Below are positions 1-9,545 of a DNA stretch of 64,000 bases, piece by piece (the first letter of the stretch is position 1; each line of letters starts with the position of its first letter). The notes under the pieces are model-generated. The model was given only the letters and a program-made list of their open reading frames with translations. It was not told the DNA's origin and did not search any database. This DNA is from Algirhabdus cladophorae. Its GTDB lineage: Bacteria > Pseudomonadota > Alphaproteobacteria > Rhodobacterales > Rhodobacteraceae. Location of the stretch: NCBI RefSeq assembly GCF_044772865.1, contig NZ_CP173029.1:2790001-2854000 (forward strand), read 5' to 3'. The translations under genes were made by a program, and so were the position numbers.

Positions 1-846
1 GATCAGCGCCGCACGTTCGCCAAAGAACCCTATCGCCCGTCCCATCAAAGGGGCCGCCCCCATGTTGATGACATGATTGACCAGATACAGCATCGTGATC
101 TGGTGCAGTTCAAAGCCAAACTTTTCCACCATCATATAGCCCGCGAACACCATAAAAATCTGACGCCGCGCACCGGACATAAATTGCAGCGCGTAATACA
201 GCCAATAGCGGCGGCGTAGAACAAACTCTTTGCGTTGCGGAGTGGGGCTGGCAAATTGCGGGAAGGCAAACATGCAATAGATCGCAATGGCCGCACAGGC
301 CCCACCACCGGCCATAAAGACAAAGTTGTAAGACAGATCGAAGGTCTTCCAGGTAAAGACGATCAACGCGTAGGCCACCAAGGTTGCCGCTGATCCCACC
401 CCGATCAGAATGCCCAGCATGCGTGGGGCATCCTCCGTTTTGATCCATTGCAATTGCAAGGACTGATTGACCGTCTCGTAGTAGTGGAACCCGATGGAGC
501 TGATCATGGTGACGGTCAAAATGCCGCCCATTTGCGGGAACCACGCATAAATCGCCGTGGCCGCCCCCAACATCACAAGCGAGACCAAGCCCAGCACCTG
601 CTCGCGCATGAACAACAAAACCGCGATAACGCCCACTGCGAAAAAGCCCGGAATCTCGCGGATCGAATGCAATAGCCCTAGGTCCGCCCCATCAAAGCCT
701 GCAACGTCTTTGACAAAATTGTTCAGCGCCGCGTTCCACGTCGAAAAGGCCAGCGGCATCGCAATCGCCATCAACACCAACAACGCAATGGGCTGGCGCC
801 AGATAGGCAGGCTTTTGGCCTCAGCTAGGGAGACTTCGGTGGTCAT
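1..846 (-). CDS. MFS transporter, C-terminus cut by window edge
   Basis: The 282 codons visible on the minus strand encode a hydrophobic polytopic protein that stays open through base 1, so the C-terminus is missing. It starts MTTEVSLAEAKSLPIW and continues with alternating hydrophobic segments separated by short charged loops, for example LFMREQ and FVLRRRYW. This is the layout of the first eight or so helices of a 12-helix major facilitator. The ATG at 846 has a purine stretch (GATAGG) directly upstream. Substrate cannot be inferred. It lies 66 bp downstream of nothing on its own strand except the divergent-looking gap to priA, whose stop is at 913, so the two could be cotranscribed. Confidence is good for MFS-like, low for any substrate. 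Confidence 0.75.
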   Translation of the reverse strand, partial: MTTEVSLAEAKSLPIWRQPIALLVLMAIAMPLAFSTWNAALNNFVKDVAGFDGADLGLLHSIREIPGFFAVGVIAVLLFMREQVLGLVSLVMLGAATAIYAWFPQMGGILTVTMISSIGFHYYETVNQSLQLQWIKTEDAPRMLGILIGVGSAATLVAYALIVFTWKTFDLSYNFVFMAGGGACAAIAIYCMFAFPQFASPTPQRKEFVLRRRYWLYYALQFMSGARRQIFMVFAGYMMVEKFGFELHQITMLYLVNHVINMGAAPLMGRAIGFFGERAALI

Positions 847-912
847 CCTATCGACTTACGCCTGTTTCTTGGCTTTGGCGAGAGGACAGATACGCCCACT
901 CAGGCGATCCGC

Positions 913-3102
913 TCAGTAAAAACTCTGCGGATCGATATCGATGGACAGGCGCAGAGTGTTAGGCAGGCGGAACTGGGCGACCCATTTGGCCAAGGCCGCT
1001 TGGATCGGCACGGTTTTCTCGGCTTTGACCAACAGGCGCACGCGGTGGCGCCCACGGATGCGGGCGATGGGCGCAGGAGCGGGACCGTAAACTTGGGCCC
1101 CTACAGCCCGCAATGGCCCATCGCGACGCGCCATATCACCGCCCAGATCAAACACTTCTTGTACATTCGGACTGCTCAGCACGATCCCTGCCATCCGGCC
1201 ATAGGGGGGCACGCCTGCCGCTTGGCGTTCCGCGGCCTCGGCCCGCCAGAAGCCTTCGTCATCGCCGCCCATAATCGCGCGAATGACAGGGTGTTCCGGC
1301 TGATAAGTTTGTAACATGGCTTGGCCTGCTGTATCGGCCCGCCCTGCCCGGCCTGCGACCTGTTGCATCAATTGATAGGTGCGTTCTGCAGCCCGCAGGT
1401 CCGAGCCTTGCAATCCCAAATCCGCGTCGATCACCCCCACCAAGGTGAGCTTGGGAAAATTGTGCCCCTTGGCGACCAATTGCGTGCCGATGATCACATC
1501 CGCCTCGCCTTGCCCAATCGCCTCGATCTGCGCCTTCAAAGCGCGCGCCGAGCCGAACAAATCCGACGACAGGGTCGCTACACGGACCTCGGGAAACAGG
1601 GCTGTGGCCTCCTCCGACAATCGTTCGACCCCGGGCCCCACAGGGGCCAGCTTGTCCTCGGCCTCACAAGCAGGGCAGACCGAGGGCATTGGTTTCGTCT
1701 CACCACACTGATGACAGACCAAACGTTTCAAAAACCGATGCTCCACCATGCGCGCATCGCAATCATCGCAACCGATCTGATGGCCACAAGCACGACACAG
1801 GGTGATCGGAGCATAGCCACGGCGGTTGATAAACAGCAATGATTGTTCACCCTTGGCCAATCGCGCCTCAACCGCCTGTTGCAAGCTCGGCGAGATCCAG
1901 CGCGTGCTGGGCAAATCCTCGGACCGCATGTCAACCGCCGTCAAAGTGGGCATCACCGCCGCCCCAAACCGCGAGGTCAAATCGATACGCTTGTATTTGC
2001 CAGCCTCAGCGTTCGCCCAAGTCTCGAGCGAAGGGGTGGCACTGGCCAAGATCACGCAGGCCCCAAGGATCGAGGCCCGCAGCACGGCCATGTCGCGTGC
2101 ATTATACAGCACGCCGTCCTCTTGTTTGTAGCTGGTGTCGTGTTCTTCATCGACAACGATCAGCCCCAAATTGCGGTAGGGCAAAAACAACGCAGACCGC
2201 GCACCGACCACCAATTGTGCGTCCCCTTGGGCGACCATGCGCCAGCAACGGCGGCGTTCGGTCATGGTCACACCGGAATGCCATTCGGCGGGCTTGGCCC
2301 CAAACCGCGCCTCGACGCGGGTCAGGAATTCAGAGGTTAGGGCGATCTCGGGCAGCAGAACCAAGGCTTGGCGTCCTTGCCTCAGGCACGCCGCGACCGC
2401 TTCGATGTAAACTTCGGTTTTGCCTGATCCGGTGACGCCGCGCAGCAGCGTTGTGGAATAGGCCTCCGACTGGATCCCTTCGATCAATTGGGACGCACCT
2501 GCCAATTGATCCTCTGTCAACGCCTTACTCGGCAAGGACGGGTCCAGCAGCGGATACGCCGTATCGCGCGGTGCATCTTCCTCGCGCAAAGCCCCCATTT
2601 TGGCCAAGCCTTTGACCACAGATGTCGTCACATCCGCCATTTCCGCCAATTCGCGCAGGGTAAAAGCCAAGCCACCATAGTCGCGCAACACCTCCAGGAC
2701 GCGGGCGCGGGTATCGGTCATCCGCGTCACCTCGGCCTCGCCCAAACGGTAGATTTTGCGCATCGACGGTGGCTCGCCCAAGCCCGGTGCGCGCGTGGCC
2801 AACCGTAGCATCGCCGACATCGGCGTCAGGGTGTAATCCGCCGCACGGGACAGGAACAGTTGCATTTCCTCACGCATTGGCGGGACATCCAACACACGGA
2901 TGACACTGCGAATTTTGGCAATGTCGTAGTCGCCCTTGCCCGGCCCCCAGACAACACCCACCACTTTACGCGGCCCCAAGGGCACTTCCACAAAGGCCCC
3001 AATATGACAGCCACCCTCGGGCGCTTTGTAATCCAGCACACGGTCCAAAGGCTGGGTCGTCAAAACGCCCACCAACTGCCCCTGATCGAAATGCTGCTCC
3101 AC
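913..3102 (-). CDS. priA: Primosomal replication restart helicase PriA
   Basis: PriA is the 3'-5' superfamily 2 helicase that reloads the replisome at stalled forks. The 729-residue product has Walker A GVTGSGKT (about 222-229), Walker B DEEH (318-321), ASATPS (353-358), and eight cysteines (C436, C439, C445, C448, C463, C466, C476, C479) forming the two zinc sites typical of the family. The open frame runs upstream to 3564, but that extension lies antisense to the transaldolase gene and does not look like PriA. I chose the GTG at 3102 because AGGAG sits 10 bases upstream and the length matches the usual 700-740 residues. It is divergent from the transaldolase gene with about 120 bp between. 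Confidence 0.95.
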   Translation of the reverse strand: MEQHFDQGQLVGVLTTQPLDRVLDYKAPEGGCHIGAFVEVPLGPRKVVGVVWGPGKGDYDIAKIRSVIRVLDVPPMREEMQLFLSRAADYTLTPMSAMLRLATRAPGLGEPPSMRKIYRLGEAEVTRMTDTRARVLEVLRDYGGLAFTLRELAEMADVTTSVVKGLAKMGALREEDAPRDTAYPLLDPSLPSKALTEDQLAGASQLIEGIQSEAYSTTLLRGVTGSGKTEVYIEAVAACLRQGRQALVLLPEIALTSEFLTRVEARFGAKPAEWHSGVTMTERRRCWRMVAQGDAQLVVGARSALFLPYRNLGLIVVDEEHDTSYKQEDGVLYNARDMAVLRASILGACVILASATPSLETWANAEAGKYKRIDLTSRFGAAVMPTLTAVDMRSEDLPSTRWISPSLQQAVEARLAKGEQSLLFINRRGYAPITLCRACGHQIGCDDCDARMVEHRFLKRLVCHQCGETKPMPSVCPACEAEDKLAPVGPGVERLSEEATALFPEVRVATLSSDLFGSARALKAQIEAIGQGEADVIIGTQLVAKGHNFPKLTLVGVIDADLGLQGSDLRAAERTYQLMQQVAGRAGRADTAGQAMLQTYQPEHPVIRAIMGGDDEGFWRAEAAERQAAGVPPYGRMAGIVLSSPNVQEVFDLGGDMARRDGPLRAVGAQVYGPAPAPIARIRGRHRVRLLVKAEKTVPIQAALAKWVAQFRLPNTLRLSIDIDPQSFY

Positions 3103-3222
3103 GAAAAAGCTTCTCCTACCCAAGAAAATGTTAGCGCAATCATATTGGGGCTTTTGACGCCCCGCCCCTTCAGGTATGACACCCACAACCAAAAGGCCAA
3201 CCCCCGACCAAGGACAAAACCC

Positions 3223-3876
3223 ATGAAATTTTTTGTAGACACCGCTGAAATCGACGACATCAAAGCTCTCAATGACCTTGGCATGGTGGACGGCGTGACG
3301 ACGAACCCCTCTTTGATCATGAAATCGGGCCGCGATATCCTCGAAGTCACCAAAGAGATTTGTGAGATTGTGTCTGGCCCCGTCTCTGCCGAAGTTGTGG
3401 CAACAGACGCAGACGACATGATCGCCGAGGGCCGCAAGCTGGCCAAGATTGCCGACAACATCGCCGTAAAAGTACCGCTCACTTGGGACGGGCTGAAAGC
3501 GTGTAAAGTCCTTTCCGACGAAGGTAATATGGTCAACGTGACGCTGTGTTTCTCGGCAAACCAAGCGTTGATCGCCGCCAAAGCCGGGGCGACGTTTATC
3601 TCGCCTTTCGTGGGGCGGTTAGATGATGTGAACATCGACGGCATGGACCTGATCCAAGATATCCGCGTGATCTACGATAACTACGGCTTTGACACAGAAA
3701 TCCTGGTCGCCTCGATCCGCACCGTGAACCACATCACAGAAAGCGCGCGCATTGGCGCCGATGTGATTACAGCGCCTCCCGGTGTGATACGCAAACTGGC
3801 CGATCACCCGTTGACCGACAACGGGCTGAACGCGTTTTTAGCCGATATCAAAAAGGCCGGAATCAAAATCCTCTGA
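3223..3876 (+). CDS. tal: Transaldolase / fructose-6-phosphate aldolase family
   Basis: This 217-residue protein belongs to the short (TalC/FSA) transaldolase family, which transfers dihydroxyacetone or cleaves fructose 6-phosphate in the pentose phosphate network. It opens MKFFVDTAEIDDIK, has the family motif GVTTNPSLI (24-32) and the Schiff-base lysine in VKVPLT (K83). The ATG at 3223 has AAGGAC upstream; longer open frames starting at 2860 are antisense to priA and rejected. A strong terminator follows immediately. Sequence alone does not decide between true transaldolase and FSA activity. Confidence 0.93.
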   Translation: MKFFVDTAEIDDIKALNDLGMVDGVTTNPSLIMKSGRDILEVTKEICEIVSGPVSAEVVATDADDMIAEGRKLAKIADNIAVKVPLTWDGLKACKVLSDEGNMVNVTLCFSANQALIAAKAGATFISPFVGRLDDVNIDGMDLIQDIRVIYDNYGFDTEILVASIRTVNHITESARIGADVITAPPGVIRKLADHPLTDNGLNAFLADIKKAGIKIL

Positions 3877-3897
3877 TCCGATCTGAATTGCAAAACC

Positions 3898-3933
3898 AAG
3901 CCGCGTTGACCTGCCCGTCACCGCGGCTTTTTT
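3898..3933 (+). terminator. Rho-independent terminator after tal
   Basis: AAGCCGCG (3898-3905) pairs perfectly with CGCGGCTT (3922-3929), followed by a T tract ending at 3933. It lies 21 bases past the transaldolase stop, so it most likely ends that transcript before the DUF484 gene. Confidence 0.85.
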
Positions 3934-4038
3934 GTCGCTCTGGGCAGGTCTGACCCAAATTTTCTGAACAACAGGATTCAAAATTTTAATTTTGCTGCTA
4001 TAAGTCGAAAAAACGATAACAAATCGATTGAGACAGGC

Positions 4039-4746
4039 ATGAGCACCAAGCCCCAAATTCGCGATGGGCTGCGCGATAAGATTATCTCGCACCCAGAAGT
4101 AATTCTAGAAGACCCCGAATTGATGAGCGCCCTCGTTGCGGCCAATGAACAAGGCCAAGCAGGGAACATCATCGATCTGCGTGGCATCGCCATGGAACGG
4201 TTGGAAAAACGGCTGGACCGTTTGGAAGACACCCATCGTTCTGTGATTGCCGCCGCCTACGAAAATCTTGCGGGCACAAACCAAATTCATCGCGCTATTC
4301 TGCGGATGATGGACCCAATGGAATTCGAAGGCTTTCTAAAGGACCTTAGCGGCGAAGTGGCCGACATTTTGCGTGTCGATTGCGTGAAGTTGGTATTGGA
4401 AACGGTGCAAGACGAAGAGGATCCCAACGTCAAACGCATGGGCAATGTCCTGACCGTTGCGGCACCCGGTTACATCGACACCTATCTGACCAATGGTCGC
4501 GGCGGCACTGTACGTCCGGTAACTTTGCGCCAGATGAAAACCAGTGATGACGCAATTTACGGCGAAGTGGCGGAATGGATCCGCTCTGAGGCGTGCTTGA
4601 AACTGGACCTTGGCGAAGGCCGTTTACCGGGCATGCTGGTCATGGGTTGCGAAGATCCGCATCAATTCAAACCGGATCAAGGCACTGATTTGCTGGCGTT
4701 TTTTGCAGGTGTCTTTGAACGGGCAATGCGCCGCTGGCTGTCATGA
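4039..4746 (+). CDS. DUF484 family protein
   Basis: A 235-residue soluble protein of the DUF484 family, GAF-like proteins of unknown biochemical role that are usually encoded directly upstream of xerC. Seen here: the N-terminal helix with HPEVILEDPELM, a charged coiled segment (about 50-75: AMERLEKRLDRLEDTHRS) and a C-terminal GAF-like region. The stop overlaps the xerC start (ATGA at 4743-4746), so the two are translationally coupled. The 3934-4038 upstream region is AT-rich and probably carries the promoter. Confidence 0.88.
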   Translation: MSTKPQIRDGLRDKIISHPEVILEDPELMSALVAANEQGQAGNIIDLRGIAMERLEKRLDRLEDTHRSVIAAAYENLAGTNQIHRAILRMMDPMEFEGFLKDLSGEVADILRVDCVKLVLETVQDEEDPNVKRMGNVLTVAAPGYIDTYLTNGRGGTVRPVTLRQMKTSDDAIYGEVAEWIRSEACLKLDLGEGRLPGMLVMGCEDPHQFKPDQGTDLLAFFAGVFERAMRRWLS

Positions 4747-5663
4747 CGATGGCCTCTCCCGCAGCGACTGATGCGTTGCGGACATGGCTTGATCAACAAC
4801 GCGCCATCAATGGGGCTTCGGCCAACACTATCACCGCCTATCAGACCGATGTGCTGGGCTTTTTGGCCTTTATCACCGGTCACAAAGGCGAGGCGCAGGG
4901 TTTGGGTACACTGGCAAAAGTTACCTTGCCTGATATGCGCAGTTGGATGGCCCATGAGCGCGGACGCGGTGTGGGCGCACGGTCCTTGGCACGGTCGCTG
5001 TCTGCCGTAAAATCCTTTTACCGCTGGCTGGCCGAACGTGAGGGCTTTGAACCCACCGCCGTGCTGTCCACGCGGGCCCCCAAGTTTCACAAAAAGCTGC
5101 CGCGTCCCCTCGCACCGGACGCGGCCAGTCAAGTCATTGACATGATGGAGGCCCAGCCAAAGGAAGACTGGGTATTGGCCCGCGACAGCGCCGTTTTGAC
5201 CCTGCTTTATGGCTGCGGTCTGCGTATTTCCGAGGCCTTGGCCCTGACTTTGGCAGACACGCCCTTGGGCGATGTGATCCGTATCACCGGCAAAGGTGGC
5301 AAAGAACGCATCGTGCCCGTATTGCCTGCTGCGCGGGCTGCAGTGGCGCACTACCTAGACCTTTATCCGGGCATTCTGACGCCAGAGGCTGCGATTTTTC
5401 GCGGTGTGCGCGGCGGGCCGCTGACGCCCCGCACCATTCAAAAAGCCATGGCCGATGTGCGCATGCAACTGGGCTTGCCTGCCAGCGCCACACCACATGC
5501 AATGCGCCATTCCTTTGCGACACATTTGCTGAACGCAGGTGGGGATTTGCGCGCGATCCAAGAACTGTTGGGGCATGCCTCATTGTCCACAACCCAAGCT
5601 TACACAGCCGTCGACACCGCCCACCTGATGGAGGTCTACGCCAAGGCCCATCCCAAGGCCTAA
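4743..5663 (+). CDS. xerC: Tyrosine recombinase XerC
   Basis: XerC acts with XerD at dif to resolve chromosome dimers. The 306-residue protein has an N-terminal SAM-like core-binding domain (about 8-100) and the full catalytic set of tyrosine recombinases: R161 (CGLRISEAL), K184 (TGKGGKER), H252 and R255 (PHAMRHSF), H278 (LLGHAS) and nucleophile Y287 (TTQAYT). Length and the DUF484 neighbour favour housekeeping XerC over a phage or integron integrase. It overlaps the DUF484 stop by four bases. Confidence 0.93.
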   Translation: MTMASPAATDALRTWLDQQRAINGASANTITAYQTDVLGFLAFITGHKGEAQGLGTLAKVTLPDMRSWMAHERGRGVGARSLARSLSAVKSFYRWLAEREGFEPTAVLSTRAPKFHKKLPRPLAPDAASQVIDMMEAQPKEDWVLARDSAVLTLLYGCGLRISEALALTLADTPLGDVIRITGKGGKERIVPVLPAARAAVAHYLDLYPGILTPEAAIFRGVRGGPLTPRTIQKAMADVRMQLGLPASATPHAMRHSFATHLLNAGGDLRAIQELLGHASLSTTQAYTAVDTAHLMEVYAKAHPKA

Positions 5664-5712
5664 ATTTACGATGGCCGTTGCTTGTGCCTAAAAATTAGGA
5701 CATGAGAGAACC

Positions 5713-6420
5713 ATGACGCCCCAGACCCGTGCCCTCCTTGTTCACCTGTTCACTGCAACCGGTGCCGTGTTTGCCATGTTGGCCATGCTGGCTGCAGTAG
5801 ATGGCAAATGGTCGCTGATGTTTGTCTGGCTTGTGGTGGCCTTTGCTGTCGACGGTGTCGATGGTCCCTTAGCGCGCAAATACGACGTAAAACAATACGC
5901 CCCCCAGTTTGACGGGGTACTGTTGGACTTGATCATCGACTACCTCACCTACGTCTTTATTCCTGCTTTTGCCTTGTTCAAATCCGGGCTGTTTGAGGGG
6001 TGGACGGGGTGGTTTGTCATCATTGTGATCACCTTTGCCTCGGCTATGTATTTCTGCGATACACGCATGAAAACAAAAGACAATTCATTCTCTGGCTTTC
6101 CGGGCTGTTGGAATATGGTTGCAGTTGTCGTCTTTGCACTGGAACCGAATTTCTGGGTGATTTTGGCGCTTGTGACGGTTTTGGCTGTGGGGATGTTCTT
6201 GCCACTTAAGTTCGTGCATCCGGTCCGAACAAAACGCTGGCGGGTTGTCACATTGCCTATGGCGCTGGCGTGGGTGTTCTTTGCTGGGTGGGCCGCATGG
6301 GTGGATTTCGACCCTCAAAGCTGGGCACACTGGGGTCTGATCGTCAGCAGTATTTACCTGCTGTTTGCGGGTATTGCCCAGCAGGTTTTGCCGGAAAAGC
6401 CGCTTAAGACGACCAGCTAA
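5713..6420 (+). CDS. pcs: Phosphatidylcholine synthase
   Basis: Pcs condenses CDP-diacylglycerol with free choline to make phosphatidylcholine in the inner membrane. The 235-residue protein has the CDP-alcohol phosphotransferase signature in the variant form typical of Pcs: DGVDGPLAR followed by PQFDGVLLDLIIDYLTY, giving the aspartates that bind metal. About seven or eight hydrophobic helices follow. Length matches the family (about 230-240). AGAGAACC precedes the ATG. It ends four bases inside the convergent LacI-type gene. Confidence 0.92.
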   Translation: MTPQTRALLVHLFTATGAVFAMLAMLAAVDGKWSLMFVWLVVAFAVDGVDGPLARKYDVKQYAPQFDGVLLDLIIDYLTYVFIPAFALFKSGLFEGWTGWFVIIVITFASAMYFCDTRMKTKDNSFSGFPGCWNMVAVVVFALEPNFWVILALVTVLAVGMFLPLKFVHPVRTKRWRVVTLPMALAWVFFAGWAAWVDFDPQSWAHWGLIVSSIYLLFAGIAQQVLPEKPLKTTS

Positions 6421-7445
6421 ACCGGATGCGTTGTGGCGCGCAACATCAACGCCACATCGCATTTATCCCGGATTGGGCCGTCCAGATCACCAGATATCAG
6501 CGCCGCCAAATGATGCCCTGCGCGGGTGCCGATCTCATCCGCAGGCAGCCGTATCGTGGTCAGGGCCGGTTCCATTTCAGCCGATCCACGAAAGTCGCCT
6601 ATGCCGATCACCGACAAATCCTGTGGCACATTTAGTCCTGCCACATGCGCTGCATAAATGGCCCCCTGCGCAATCACATCATTGCTGCACAACAGCGCTG
6701 TGGGCCGGTCCGTTTGTGCCAAAACATCAATGCACACGCGTTTGGCATGGGCCAGAGAATAGGGCGCTTGAAACACCCAATCCTCGCGGGGGGCACATCC
6801 GGCCTGCGTCAAAGCCTGTAGGGCGCCCGCTTGCCGGTCCCCTGCCCTGTCATTGCCGTGCAAAGGCGGGAACACCAAGCCTATTTTGCGGTGCCCTTGG
6901 GCCAACAAATGCTGGGCGGCCATAGCTCCGGCGTCATGATTGCTGGCCCCAATGCAGGAGACATCCGTCTCTGCGCCATAATTCCAAAGGGTCAACATCG
7001 GCACCTGTTGCTGGGTCACAAGGCCAAGGGTTTCATCCGCATGGGTCAACCCAATCAGCGCGACCCCATCCACGCGGTGCTCTAAGAATTTGCGCAAAAC
7101 CGCATATTCACGATCCAAATCATAGCCGTGGCTTGCCATCAGCAGTGTAAATCCCGCCGCATCCACGGCATCCGAGAAGGATTGGATCAGCTCGGCAAAG
7201 ATCGTGTTGTTCACCGTAGGTACGATCAAACCTATGGTGCCAGATCGTTTTCCATGCATGGCTTGGGCTGCGCGATTGCGAATATATCCCAGCTTCTTGA
7301 CGGCGCCTTCGATCTTTTTGCGAGTCGATGGCTTAACCAAATCAGGGTGATTGAAGGTCCGTGACACCGTCGAAGGGGACACAGCTGCTGCCTTAGCGAC
7401 AGCTATAATATCAACTTTATCACTTTGATTTTTAGATGTTTTCAT
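6417..7445 (-). CDS. LacI-family transcriptional regulator
   Basis: A 342-residue LacI/GalR regulator: N-terminal helix-turn-helix (about 12-35, IIAVAKAAAVSPSTVSRTFN), hinge (about 45-65) and a periplasmic-binding-like effector domain (TIGLIVPTVNNTIFAEL onward). It is divergent from tctABC with 88 bp between, the usual arrangement for a local repressor, so it most likely controls the transporter and downstream catabolic genes. The effector is not deducible. Its own ribosome site is weak. Confidence 0.9.
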   Translation of the reverse strand: MKTSKNQSDKVDIIAVAKAAAVSPSTVSRTFNHPDLVKPSTRKKIEGAVKKLGYIRNRAAQAMHGKRSGTIGLIVPTVNNTIFAELIQSFSDAVDAAGFTLLMASHGYDLDREYAVLRKFLEHRVDGVALIGLTHADETLGLVTQQQVPMLTLWNYGAETDVSCIGASNHDAGAMAAQHLLAQGHRKIGLVFPPLHGNDRAGDRQAGALQALTQAGCAPREDWVFQAPYSLAHAKRVCIDVLAQTDRPTALLCSNDVIAQGAIYAAHVAGLNVPQDLSVIGIGDFRGSAEMEPALTTIRLPADEIGTRAGHHLAALISGDLDGPIRDKCDVALMLRATTHPV

Positions 7446-7463
7446 CGCTAAAACGTACCCAAA

Positions 7464-7491
7464 ATGAAAACATTTGCAAAACTATTTTCAT
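7464..7491. promoter_or_regulatory. Candidate operator between lacI-type gene and tctA
   Basis: ATGAAAA (7464-7470) and TTTTCAT (7485-7491) form an inverted repeat around TTTGCAAA (7473-7480), itself palindromic. Its position in the divergent promoter region suggests binding by the LacI-type regulator or an overlapping promoter element. The inner and outer palindromes are offset by one base, so the exact operator is uncertain. Confidence 0.45.
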
Positions 7492-7533
7492 TCCCTACCT
7501 TTCTACTCCTCACTTTGGGTTGGGAGGCCCTGA

Positions 7534-9048
7534 ATGGAGTTTATTTATTACTTCGGCAATGTGTTCGAACCGGTGTCATTTGCCCTGCTTTTGGTCGGCA
7601 CCATCGGTGGGCTGATCTTGGGGGCAACCCCGGGCCTGTCACCGACCATGGCCGTAGCTTTGTTGATCCCCTTCACCTTCCATCTAGAAGCGACCCAAGG
7701 ACTGATTTTGCTGGGGGCCGCTTATACATCGACCGTAGCCGGCGGGGCAGTTTCAGCGATCTTGCTCAAGATACCCGGTGCGCCTGCCAACATCGCCACG
7801 ACGTTGGACGGGCACACGATGGCGCGAAAGGGACAAGGGGCCAAAGCGCTGCAACTCAGTTTCCTCGCCTCAGCCGTGGGCGGCATTTTCGGTGTCCTTT
7901 TGTTGATATTCCTAACACCTGTGCTGGCTCAATGGGCGCTGGCCTTTGGACCGAGCCACCTCTTTTGGCTCGCGATTTTGGGCGTGACCGTCATCGGATC
8001 GCTGGATAGCAGATCCGTGGTCAAAGGCCTGCTGTCGGGCTGCATCGGGCTTTGGCTGGCCACCATTGGCTTTGACGATATCATGGGCGCCCAGCGCTTC
8101 ATCTTCCATCCGGCCCTCGGCGGCGGCATCAACATCATCGCTGCATTGATCGGGCTTTTTGCGATCCCGCAGGTGCTGACCATGTTTGCCAAAGGTCGCA
8201 CGGACAACAGCGCCGAAGTGATCGAGGTGGAAAAGCATTCCATCGTGGACGCCTTCCGCGAGTTGTTCAAACGCACGCGTGCATTGACCATCGGCACCAT
8301 CACAGGATCCATCGTGGGCCTCATTCCCGGTGTGGGGGGCCAAATCGCGGGTCTTGTGGCCTATGACCAGTCCAAAAAGTTCAGCCCTGAATCCGACAAG
8401 TTCGGGACAGGCCATTCCGAAGGCGTGATCGCCGCAGAAAGCGCTAACAACGCGATGGTCGGCCCATCACTGGTGCCGCTGCTGACGCTGTCGATCCCCG
8501 GATCGCCCACTGCGGCTGTGTTGTTGGGCGGCCTTTTGATCCATGGGATTTTTCCCGGTTCAGACCTGTTTGACAATCACCCCGACGTGGCGTGGACCTT
8601 CATCAACTCGATGCTGATAGGCCAAGTTTTGATGTGCCTCTTTGGGCTTTATGTGGCAGGGCTTGCGGCACGCGTGGCCAAGGTGCCGCAATCTGTCATG
8701 GCAGCTGTGGTTCTGGGTCTCGCGGTCTTTGGCAGCTATTCAGTGCAATCCAGTATGGGCGATGTTTATGTCATGGCCGCACTGGGCATCATGATGTATT
8801 TCCTCGAACGCTACGGGTTTTCCGCAGCACCTTTGGTCTTGGGCCTGATCCTTGGACCAATCGCCGAGGCGAACTTCATCCAAGGCAGCATGATCGCCAA
8901 TGCAACAGACGGGCTGGGACAGTATTTCTTTGCAGGCACTTTGAACTTTGTGCTGATCGCAATTGTCATTCTTAGCATCGGCTATTCAGCCTATATGGAA
9001 CTGCGCACGCGGCGCTACATTACCAAAGAAGAGGTGATGAACCTATGA
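7534..9048 (+). CDS. tctA: Tripartite tricarboxylate transporter, large permease TctA
   Basis: TctA is the 12-helix membrane subunit of a TTT-family secondary carboxylate importer that works with TctB and a periplasmic receptor. The 504-residue product carries typical conserved segments: GGLILGATPGLSPTMAV near the N-terminus, TSTVAGGAVSAILL, and the repeated half motif GLIPGVGGQIAG and ALTLSIPGSPTAAV-like sequence (LLTLSIPGSPTAAVLLG). GGGAGG lies 9-10 bases before the ATG. Here the gene order is A-B-C, not the receptor-first C-B-A order of the Salmonella locus. It overlaps tctB by ATGA. Confidence 0.93.
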   Translation: MEFIYYFGNVFEPVSFALLLVGTIGGLILGATPGLSPTMAVALLIPFTFHLEATQGLILLGAAYTSTVAGGAVSAILLKIPGAPANIATTLDGHTMARKGQGAKALQLSFLASAVGGIFGVLLLIFLTPVLAQWALAFGPSHLFWLAILGVTVIGSLDSRSVVKGLLSGCIGLWLATIGFDDIMGAQRFIFHPALGGGINIIAALIGLFAIPQVLTMFAKGRTDNSAEVIEVEKHSIVDAFRELFKRTRALTIGTITGSIVGLIPGVGGQIAGLVAYDQSKKFSPESDKFGTGHSEGVIAAESANNAMVGPSLVPLLTLSIPGSPTAAVLLGGLLIHGIFPGSDLFDNHPDVAWTFINSMLIGQVLMCLFGLYVAGLAARVAKVPQSVMAAVVLGLAVFGSYSVQSSMGDVYVMAALGIMMYFLERYGFSAAPLVLGLILGPIAEANFIQGSMIANATDGLGQYFFAGTLNFVLIAIVILSIGYSAYMELRTRRYITKEEVMNL

Positions 9049-9500
9049 CCCGCACGCAACATATCATCCCCTCGGGCATCGTTTTCGCCGTGGGTGCATG
9101 GGTGGCTTTTGTCAGCTACACCCAACAACCCGCCGAGGCATTCCTGTTCCCCCGCCTGATTGCTACGATATTTGTGGTGCTGGCCGGATGGACCTTTGTC
9201 AAAGCCTGTCTGGGCTGGTCAAAAGTCGGCGAAGGTGTGACGTGGGGCATGATCCGCAACCTCATTCCGGGTCTGATCGTGGCCGGTGTCTATATCTTTT
9301 GGGCGGCCAAGGGACTGGGGTTTTACACCGCCACCACGATCGCCTTTTTCATTCTGCTGTCCTTGTATGATCCTGCCTCGCATGGATCGCCAAAAACATG
9401 GATCAAGCGCATCATCATCACGGCCTGCTTTATGGCCGTTATGTACGGTCTCTTCGCAAAACTTCTCAAAGTCTACACACCGCGAGAGATATTTTTCTGA
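9045..9500 (+). CDS. tctB: Tripartite tricarboxylate transporter, small subunit TctB
   Basis: A 151-residue protein with four predicted membrane helices (about 8-26, 37-55, 76-98, 120-140), as expected for TctB, the poorly conserved small subunit that pairs with TctA. Assignment rests on size, topology, family-like N-terminus and the ATGA overlap with tctA, with tctC directly downstream. Confidence 0.87.
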   Translation: MTRTQHIIPSGIVFAVGAWVAFVSYTQQPAEAFLFPRLIATIFVVLAGWTFVKACLGWSKVGEGVTWGMIRNLIPGLIVAGVYIFWAAKGLGFYTATTIAFFILLSLYDPASHGSPKTWIKRIIITACFMAVMYGLFAKLLKVYTPREIFF

Positions 9501-9545
9501 ACCGCAACAGCGGCAGAGTTCAACCATCCTAGGGAGGATCAAACT

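Noticed and set aside
3103..3564. N-terminal extension of priA to 883 residues
   Set aside because: It lies antisense to the transaldolase gene, has no PriA-like sequence, and a GTG with a good ribosome site exists at 3102.
4743..5663. Mobile-element integrase
   Set aside because: The tyrosine recombinase is overlapped with DUF484 and flanked by housekeeping genes, with no attachment repeats or phage genes, so it is XerC.
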